Source: JBLNBU01 sp050260215 (GTDB lineage Bacteria > Pseudomonadota > Alphaproteobacteria > Rhodospirillales > Magnetospirillaceae). Taken from it: a stretch of DNA of 32,353 nt. Positions 23,146 through 32,353 of this stretch are shown here, piece after piece. Where the stretch lies: the NCBI GenBank assembly GCA_050260215.1, contig JBLNBU010000161.1, positions 1-32,353 of the forward strand, given 5' to 3'. The notes beneath the pieces were generated by a model. That model made no database searches. It saw only the letters and a program-made list of their open reading frames with translations, and was not told the DNA's origin. The position numbers and the translations under genes were made by a program. Positions within the stretch are counted from its first letter, which is position 1, and every line of letters starts with the position of its first letter.

Positions 23146-23802
23146 TCAGCCGCCCGCCCGCTGCTCGGGCAGGTCCTTCTTGCAGAAATACCAGTCGACG
23201 CATTCGAACCCGGCGGCCAGGCGCTGCTCGATCTCCTCGGGCGTCTTGGGCGGCGGCACGATCACCTTGTCGCCGGGGTGCCAGCCTTCGGGCGTGGCGA
23301 CCTGGTGGGCGTCGGTGGTCTGCAGACCCGCCAGCAGGCGCAGGAACTCGTCGATGGAGCGGCCGTTGGTCATGGGATAGTAGACCATGGCGCGCAAGAT
23401 GCCGTTGGGGTCGATGAAGAAGGCGGCCCGCACGGTGGCGGTCTCGGAGGCGCCGGGATGGATCATCCCGTAGGTCGAGGCGACCTTCATGTTGATGTCG
23501 TCGATGACCGGGAACTTCACCTTCACCGCGAAATTCTGCTCGATGTTGCGCACCCAGGCCAGGTGCGAAAAGGTGCTGTCGATGGACAGGCCCAAAAGCT
23601 CGCAGCCCATGGCGGCGAAGCGGTCGGAAGCCTTGGCGAAGGCGACGAATTCGGTGGTGCACACCGGCGTGAAGTCGGCCGGGTGCGAGAACAGCAACAG
23701 CCAGCGCCCCCGATAGTCCGACAGCCGGCGGATGCCGAAGGTGGTCTTGGCCTCGAAATCGGGAGCGGGCTCGTTGAGCCGCGGCAAGGATGGGGCGGTC
23801 AT
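23146..23802 (-). CDS. Peroxiredoxin (AhpC/TSA, Prx6-type)
   Basis: A 218-residue thiol peroxidase of the Prx6/1-Cys branch. The peroxidatic Cys is C48 in DFTPVCTTEF, preceded by FSHPADF; the conserved Arg and Trp region follows. Two further Cys lie near the end in ECVDWYFCKK (C201, C207), the pattern of long Prx6-group enzymes in which a C-terminal Cys can act as resolving residue. It reduces hydrogen peroxide and organic hydroperoxides in the cytoplasm. A GGAGG six bases before the ATG supports the start. The hydrolase gene downstream is 69 bases away across an interspersed repeat, so co-transcription is possible but not certain. Confidence 0.95.
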   Translation of the reverse strand: MTAPSLPRLNEPAPDFEAKTTFGIRRLSDYRGRWLLLFSHPADFTPVCTTEFVAFAKASDRFAAMGCELLGLSIDSTFSHLAWVRNIEQNFAVKVKFPVIDDINMKVASTYGMIHPGASETATVRAAFFIDPNGILRAMVYYPMTNGRSIDEFLRLLAGLQTTDAHQVATPEGWHPGDKVIVPPPKTPEEIEQRLAAGFECVDWYFCKKDLPEQRAGG

Positions 23803-23863
23803 GGCGTCCTCCGTGGAAAGCTCACGGAGTGAACGCGCCAGACAGGGACCGGGTTGCCGAAAG

Positions 23864-23900
23864 CCCCCTCACCCCAACCCTCTCCCGCAGGGAGAGGGGG
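23864..23900. repeat. Hairpin repeat of the CCCTCTCCC-GGGAGAGGG type downstream of greA
   Basis: CCCTCTCCC (23878-23886), GCA loop and GGGAGAGGG (23890-23898), preceded by CCCTCACCCCAA. It starts six bases after the greA stop. Repeats of this form are common between bacterial genes (from memory, not searched). It may also act as the end of the carA-carB-greA transcript, though it has no T-run. Confidence 0.6.
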
Positions 23901-23905
23901 AACGC

Positions 23906-24379
23906 CTAGCCGAACCGGACGTCGACGATCTCGTAGGACTTGGAGCCGCCAGGCGTGGTGACCTCGACGGTGTCTCCCACGTGCTTGCCGATCAGGGCGC
24001 GCGCCAGGGGCGAGTGGACGGACATCCGCCCGGCCTTGATGTCGGCCTCGTGGGCACCGACGATGGTGTAGACCGCCTCGTCGTCGGAATCCTCGTCGGC
24101 CAGCGTCACGGTGGCGCCGAAGCGCACCTGGTCGCCCGAAAGCTGGGTAACGTCGATGACCTGGGCGCGCGAGATGATGTCTTCCAGCTCGGCAACGCGG
24201 CCCTCGATGAAACTCTGACGCTCACGGGCGGCATGGTACTCGGCGTTTTCCGACAAGTCGCCGTGCTCGCGGGCCTCGGCGATGGCACGGATGACGGCCG
24301 GCCGCTCGACCACCTTGAGAGTCTTAAGCTCCTCCTCCAGCTGGGCAAGCCCAGCGGGGGTCATAGGGATCTTTTCCAT
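23906..24379 (-). CDS. greA: Transcription elongation factor GreA
   Basis: A 157-residue protein of standard GreA length. The N-terminal coiled coil (KIPMTPAGLAQLEEELKTLK through HGDLSENAEYHAARERQ, with the acidic tip D-L-S-E-N-A-E-Y around residues 41-48) reaches into the RNA polymerase secondary channel; the C-terminal FKBP-like domain includes SPLARALIGKHVGDTVEV. GreA stimulates cleavage of backtracked RNA. It lies 48 bases after carB on the same strand, a frequent arrangement in alphaproteobacteria; a GC hairpin with a CGAA-type loop lies between them. The ribosome-binding site before ATG is weak (GGGG). Confidence 0.98.
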   Translation of the reverse strand: MEKIPMTPAGLAQLEEELKTLKVVERPAVIRAIAEAREHGDLSENAEYHAARERQSFIEGRVAELEDIISRAQVIDVTQLSGDQVRFGATVTLADEDSDDEAVYTIVGAHEADIKAGRMSVHSPLARALIGKHVGDTVEVTTPGGSKSYEIVDVRFG

Positions 24380-24403
24380 CGAGAAACCCCAGCGCGTGGA
24401 AAC

Positions 24404-24426
24404 GGCGGGCCCGAAGGCCCCCCGCC
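24404..24426 (-). terminator. Hairpin between carB and greA (possible partial terminator)
   Basis: On the minus strand GGGCC-TTCG-GGCCC with flanking GGCGG/CGCC pairs gives a stable hairpin with a UUCG loop right after the carB stop, followed by GTTTCC. The T-run is too short for a strong terminator, so it more likely adjusts greA expression or protects the carAB message. Confidence 0.4.
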
Positions 24427-24427
24427 C

Positions 24428-27682
<3,255 letters not shown>

Positions 27683-27706
27683 GTCTGGCGGCCGCTCTTT
27701 CTCAAA

Positions 27707-27735
27707 GACACAGATGAACACAGATGAACTCAGAT
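27707..27735. repeat. Left arm of a CAGATGAACA-type inverted repeat
   Basis: Twenty-nine bases made of three units of CAGATGAACA-like sequence (CACAGATGAA, CACAGATGAA, CTCAGAT). It matches the complement of 27802-27830 at 26 of 29 positions, so a transcript can fold into a long hairpin with a 66-base loop. It lies 24 bases before the carB start. Confidence 0.85.
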
Positions 27736-27761
27736 ACACACCGACAGAACAAAGCCCTCCG

Positions 27762-27772
27762 CCTCAACGGTT
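27762..27772. repeat. 11-base direct repeat, copy 1 (CCTCAACGGTT)
   Basis: CCTCAACGGTT recurs 80 bases further on (27842-27852), where it contains the carA stop codon. Between the copies lies the right arm of the CAGATGAACA-type repeat. This looks like a duplicated carA end. Confidence 0.65.
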
Positions 27773-27801
27773 GGGTCCGGAGGCTGGAGAGCTTGATCTT
27801 C

Positions 27802-27830
27802 ATCTGCGTTTATCTGTGTTCATCTGCGTC
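27802..27830. repeat. Right arm of the CAGATGAACA-type inverted repeat
   Basis: Complement of the 27707-27735 arm with three mismatches (units CATCTGCGTT, TATCTGTGTT, CATCTGCGTC). It begins 14 bases beyond the carA stop. The unit resembles CAGATGAACACAGAT-type repeats I recall from many unrelated bacterial genomes; a database search would be needed to confirm. Confidence 0.85.
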
Positions 27831-27843
27831 TGATAAATGATCC

Positions 27844-29022
<1,179 letters not shown>

Positions 29023-29200
29023 CCTTGCTTGCGGTCGCCCCCTGGGCCGGGAGCGGTGGCGTATGATAAGGCCCGGAACGTCCGAGCGCCAGAGACAGGG
29101 CCGCGCGCGGGCGCCGACGACCAGCAGTGCAGTGGGCACCACGGGTCCTCGCTCGAGGGGCCGATAGCCCGGCCCGGCAGGCAGCAGGTAAATTTCGCGC

Positions 29201-29229
29201 CTTATAAAGATCGCCACGGCCGGAGTCAA
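29201..29229 (-). promoter_or_regulatory. Sigma-70-type promoter of carA
   Basis: On the minus strand TTGACT (29224-29229) and TATAAG (29201-29206) are separated by exactly 17 bases, a near-consensus housekeeping promoter. It predicts a start near 29194 and a leader of about 170 bases before carA. The leader can form a GGGCCG/CGGCCC hairpin with the loop GGCTAT, but no recognised riboswitch. The rest of the 346-base gap to the plus-strand gene holds only the AT-rich TGTGA...TCACA stretch at 29254-29271. Confidence 0.8.
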
Positions 29230-29368
29230 GCCTCGCCACCGCGCTGCAATAATTGTGAATTTTCAATCACATACCAACGTCCACGGGGCCTTTCCTTCAT
29301 CGCGGTTTTCAGGTAGCCTGTCGGTTTCCACGCAAGCCTTCGTTCCCGACGCCGCAAGAGGACATGCC

Positions 29369-29827
29369 ATGCTGCGCCAGCAGCTCAACGACGCACTCAA
29401 GACCGCCATGCTGGCCAAGGATTCGCGCACCGTCTCGACCGTCCGCCTGATCCTGGCGGCGCTGAAGGACCGCGACATCGCCGCCCGCCCGCGCGGGGTG
29501 TCCGACGGCATCGCCGAGGACGAGATCCGCCAGATGCTGCAGTCCATGATCAAGCAGCGGCGCGAAAGCATCAGCATGTACGAGCAGGGCGGCCGCCTGG
29601 AGCTGGCCCAGCAGGAGCAGGACGAGATCGCCATCATCGAGCGATTCCTGCCCCGCCAGCTGTCCGAGGATGAGGTCGCCGCCGCGGTGCGCGCCGTGAT
29701 CGCCGAGATCGGCGCCGGCGGCATCAAGGACATGGGCAAGGTGATGGCCGCCCTCAAAGAGCGCCACGCCGGCGAGATGGACTTCACCAAGGCCAGCGCC
29801 GTGGCGAAGAAGGAACTGGGGGGCTGA
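29369..29827 (+). CDS. GatB/YqeY domain-containing protein
   Basis: A 152-residue helical protein of the stand-alone YqeY/GatB-tail family: LRQQLNDALKTAMLAKD at the start, STVRLILAALKDRDI, EIRQMLQSMIKQRRESI and a C-terminal DMGKVMAALKERHAGEMD. The family resembles the tRNA-binding tail of amidotransferase subunit GatB; its stand-alone function is poorly defined. AAGAGGA six to eight bases before the ATG at 29369 fixes the start. It lies 23 bases ahead of dnaG on the same strand, an arrangement common in alphaproteobacteria, and is divergent from carA. No clear promoter was found for it; AATAAT at 29248-29253 is a possible -10 without a good -35. Confidence 0.92.
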   Translation: MLRQQLNDALKTAMLAKDSRTVSTVRLILAALKDRDIAARPRGVSDGIAEDEIRQMLQSMIKQRRESISMYEQGGRLELAQQEQDEIAIIERFLPRQLSEDEVAAAVRAVIAEIGAGGIKDMGKVMAALKERHAGEMDFTKASAVAKKELGG

Positions 29828-29850
29828 GGAGCCCGCACTAGGGGCCCGCG

Positions 29851-31740
29851 ATGGCGTTCAGCCCGCAATTTCTCGACGAACTGCGCATGCGGGTGCCGCT
29901 GGTCCAGGTGGTCGCCCGCCGGGTCAAACTGGCGCGCAAGGGCCGCGAGCACCAGGGCCTGTGCCCCTTCCACAACGAGAAGACGCCGTCCTTCACCGTC
30001 AACGAGGACAAGGGGTTCTATCACTGCTTCGGTTGTGGCGCCCACGGCGACGCCATCGGCTTCGAGATGCGCGCCGGCCACCTGTCGTTCACCGAGGCGG
30101 TCGAGAAGCTGGCGGGCGAGGTCGGCCTGGACGTGCCCAAGGCCACGCCCGAGGAGCGGGTGCGCGAGGCCAAGCGCGCCGGCCTGCACGACGTCACCGA
30201 GGCGGCCTGCGCCTTTTTCGAAAGCCAGCTGCGCGGCCCCGCCGGCAAGGAGGGCCTGGCCTACCTGCGCGGCCGCGGCCTGTCGGAAGCCACCATCGCC
30301 CGCTTCCGCCTGGGCTGGGCGCCCGATTCGCGCACCGCGCTGAAGACCGCGCTGATGAGCGACAAGTGCCCCGAGACCCTGCTGATCGAGGCCGGGCTGC
30401 TCAAGAAGCCCGAAGACGGCGGCGCCTCGTTCGACTATTTCCGCGGCCGGGTGATCTTCCCCATCGCCGACCGCCGCGGCCGCGTCATCGCCTTCGGGGC
30501 GCGGACCCTGGGCGACGGCCAGCCCAAATACCTGAACTCGCCCGAGACGCCGCTGTTCCACAAGGGCGAGACCCTCTACGGCCTGGCCCATGCCCGCGAG
30601 ACGGCGCGCGAGAAATCCATGGTGCTGGCGGTCGAAGGCTACATGGACGTGATCGCGCTCCACCAGGCCGGCTTCACCTTCGCCGTAGCGCCTTTGGGCA
30701 CGGCGCTGACGGAAGCGCAGATCCAGGAGCTGTGGCGCCTGGCGCCCGAGCCGGTGTTGTGCTTCGACGGCGACAATGCCGGCCAGCGCGCCATGGCGCG
30801 CGCCGCCGAGCGCGGCTTCCCGCTGTTGAAGCCCGGCCTGTCGCTGCGCTTCGCCGTGCTGCCCCACCCCGAGGACCCCGACAGCCTGATCAAGGCCAAG
30901 GGGGCGGCCGCCATGCAAGGGGTGATCGACGCCGCCGACCCGCTGGTCGAGGTGGTCTGGCGCCTGGCCACCACCGATCGCCCGTTCGACACGCCCGAGC
31001 GCCGCGCCGCCCTGGAGGCGGAGTTGAAGGAAAAGGCGTTCTCCATTGCCGACGAGACCGTGCGCCACCAGTACCTGCGCGCCTTCAAGGACCGGCTGTA
31101 CGAGGCCTTCCGCCCCAAGCGGCCCGCCCCGGGGCCGGCCCAGGTCGCCCGCATGGGCGGGCGGGGCCAGGGGCGCGGCTGGGGCAAGCCGGTGACCGGC
31201 GAGGCGGCCCTGCGCGGTCCCGACGGCCGCCTGCCCGGCGCCGGGCGGGTGCGCCCGCCACGCTCGGCGATCGAGGTGTGCGAACGGGTGATGCTGGGTC
31301 TGGCGCTGCTCAATCCGGCCCTTCTCGACCACCACCACCCTCGGCTAGGGCACATCGCCGAACGGCTGGGAGAGATCACCTACTCGGAGAAGGGTCTTGA
31401 CAATCTTCGACGTGGGATTCTAAAGCACCATGGTTTTGGCGGAACCCTTGATTCGAACAGCCTCGAAGCCCATCTTCGTGCCGACGGTCAAACCCAGGCA
31501 CTGGACTCGTTGTTGACCAATGAGGAGCGGCGGACCCATTCGGTGCGGGTCTACGACGATATCGGCGAGGCGGTCGCGCTTTGGGTGGACGTTTTCAAGC
31601 AGTATTCGAAAAAGGATTTCCAGGCGGACGTGAGCGAGGCGGAAGCGAAACTCGCCGAGACCATGTCGATGCCGTCCCTCGCCCATTTCCAGGCGCTCAA
31701 GCACCAGGAGCGGGCGATCGACGATGAGGACGACGAGTAG
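29851..31740 (+). CDS. dnaG: DNA primase
   Basis: A 629-residue primase that lays RNA primers at the replication fork. The N-terminal zinc-binding domain has C38, H41, C59 and C62 (LCPFHNEKT, HCFGCGAHGD); the catalytic TOPRIM core has E262 in VEGYMDVIAL and D306/D308 in CFDGDNAGQRA. The C-terminal domain that binds DnaB is present (residues about 490-629). The last 360 bases or so (31381-31740) use markedly fewer G/C-ending codons than the rest, with runs such as ctt gat, ggt ttt and att cta, though the frame stays open and ends in an acidic EDDE tail. AGGGG lies six bases before the ATG. Confidence 0.97.
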   Translation: MAFSPQFLDELRMRVPLVQVVARRVKLARKGREHQGLCPFHNEKTPSFTVNEDKGFYHCFGCGAHGDAIGFEMRAGHLSFTEAVEKLAGEVGLDVPKATPEERVREAKRAGLHDVTEAACAFFESQLRGPAGKEGLAYLRGRGLSEATIARFRLGWAPDSRTALKTALMSDKCPETLLIEAGLLKKPEDGGASFDYFRGRVIFPIADRRGRVIAFGARTLGDGQPKYLNSPETPLFHKGETLYGLAHARETAREKSMVLAVEGYMDVIALHQAGFTFAVAPLGTALTEAQIQELWRLAPEPVLCFDGDNAGQRAMARAAERGFPLLKPGLSLRFAVLPHPEDPDSLIKAKGAAAMQGVIDAADPLVEVVWRLATTDRPFDTPERRAALEAELKEKAFSIADETVRHQYLRAFKDRLYEAFRPKRPAPGPAQVARMGGRGQGRGWGKPVTGEAALRGPDGRLPGAGRVRPPRSAIEVCERVMLGLALLNPALLDHHHPRLGHIAERLGEITYSEKGLDNLRRGILKHHGFGGTLDSNSLEAHLRADGQTQALDSLLTNEERRTHSVRVYDDIGEAVALWVDVFKQYSKKDFQADVSEAEAKLAETMSMPSLAHFQALKHQERAIDDEDDE

Positions 31741-31815
31741 CCGGTGCCGGCGCTCCGTGCCAATGTGGCGGGGCGCCTGGAGGCGTTGACAGGCACGTTG
31801 AGGAGCAGTGGTTTA

Positions 31816-32353
31816 ATGGCGACCAAATCGACGAACACGGCGGAAGTCTCGGAGAACCAGGACGAGGCCATGGACGGCCCGCTGCTCGACACCCTGGGGG
31901 TCGCGGTCAAGAAGATGGTGGCCCGCGGCCGCGAGCGCGGCTACGTCACCTATGACGAGCTCAACGCCGCCATGCCGCCCGACGAGGTGTCGTCCGAGCA
32001 GATCGAGGACACCATGGCGATGCTGAGCGAGCTCGGCATCAACGTCGTCGAGAGCGAGGAAGGCGAGGAAGCCGCCGCCGAGGGCGACGAGGAGACCACC
32101 GACTCCGAAGGCTTCTCGGGCGGCGGCAACGTCGACGAGGAGGACCTGGGCCGCACCGACGACCCCGTGCGCATGTACCTGCGCGAGATGGGCTCGGTCG
32201 AGCTGCTGAGCCGCGAGGGCGAAATCGCCATCGCCAAGCGCATCGAGGCCGGCCGCGAGATGATGATCGGCGGCATCTGCGAAAGCCCGCTGACCATCCG
32301 CGCCATCATCGGCTGGCACGACGCCCTCATCGAGGGCAAGATGCTGCTGCGCG
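31816..32353 (+). CDS. rpoD: Primary sigma factor RpoD, N-terminal part (runs off right edge)
   Basis: The first 179 residues are visible. Region 1.1 is at about 21-80 (LLDTLGVAVKKMVARGRERGY, then TYDELNAAMPPDEV), followed by a strongly acidic linker (SEEGEEAAAEGDEETT) and region 1.2 with DPVRMYLREMGSVELLSREGE at about 115-135, then the start of the non-conserved region. It directs RNA polymerase to housekeeping promoters such as that of carA. AGGAG ten bases before ATG supports the start. It follows dnaG after 75 bases, the classic dnaG-rpoD order. Regions 2 to 4 lie beyond the window. Confidence 0.96.
   Translation, partial: MATKSTNTAEVSENQDEAMDGPLLDTLGVAVKKMVARGRERGYVTYDELNAAMPPDEVSSEQIEDTMAMLSELGINVVESEEGEEAAAEGDEETTDSEGFSGGGNVDEEDLGRTDDPVRMYLREMGSVELLSREGEIAIAKRIEAGREMMIGGICESPLTIRAIIGWHDALIEGKMLLR

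Noticed and set aside
29254..29271. TGTGA-N8-TCACA, resembling a CRP/FNR site upstream of the carA promoter
   Set aside because: The half-sites are eight bases apart instead of six, so a CRP-type dimer would not fit.
29263..31338. Long minus-strand open frame opposite dnaG
   Set aside because: Antisense to DnaG motifs; no recognisable domain.
31786..31816. TTGACA before rpoD as a promoter
   Set aside because: Its -10 would fall on the rpoD start codon, which would require a leaderless message despite a clear ribosome-binding site.

Overview
The window is GC-rich DNA, densely packed with genes, from what looks like an alphaproteobacterium of the Rhodospirillales, probably Magnetospirillum-like. 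This placement is inferred from the carA-carB-greA order, the GatB/YqeY-dnaG-rpoD block, a FlaF-type flagellar regulator and alphaproteobacterial-style intergenic repeats. No 16S or other marker gene is present to confirm it.

Region 1 (1-11585, all minus strand) is a tightly coupled run of twelve genes for making and transferring an unusual surface sugar. Read in transcription order they are: a B12-binding-type radical SAM enzyme, a methyltransferase, a family-2 glycosyltransferase, two tandem paralogous glycosyltransferases, two tandem DegT/DnrJ-type sugar aminotransferases, a GNAT acetyltransferase, an SpsF-type cytidylyltransferase, a divergent third aminotransferase-like protein, a second methyltransferase, and a PseG/SpsG-like sugar-nucleotide hydrolase that runs off the left edge. 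The aminotransferase, acetyltransferase, hydrolase and cytidylyltransferase set is what a CMP-nonulosonic acid (pseudaminic/legionaminic-like) pathway needs. Four-base ATGA overlaps and gaps of a few bases indicate one transcription unit.

Region 2 (11700-13195, plus) diverges from it: an extended-SDR sugar epimerase/dehydratase, then a FlaF-like flagellin-synthesis regulator closed by a textbook terminator. The pairing suggests, by inference, that the sugar decorates flagellin.

Region 3 (13201-19712) is accessory: a secreted RTX/serralysin-like metalloprotease with a duplicated C-terminal module, a small protein with a Cys/His tail, a Sel1-repeat protein, a CBS-pair protein, and a two-gene unit of a phospholipase D/cardiolipin synthase-like protein fused to a VTT membrane domain plus an endonuclease/exonuclease/phosphatase protein.

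Region 4 (19952-23802) holds a NarL/FixJ response regulator, three small exported proteins of unknown function, a YjbQ-family protein, an exported alpha/beta hydrolase and a peroxiredoxin.

Region 5 (23906-32353) is core: carA-carB-greA on the minus strand behind a near-consensus sigma-70 promoter, and divergently a GatB/YqeY protein, dnaG and the first part of rpoD, which leaves the window. A striking CAGATGAACA-type inverted repeat sits between carA and carB. No tRNA, rRNA, CRISPR array, transposase or phage gene was recognised.
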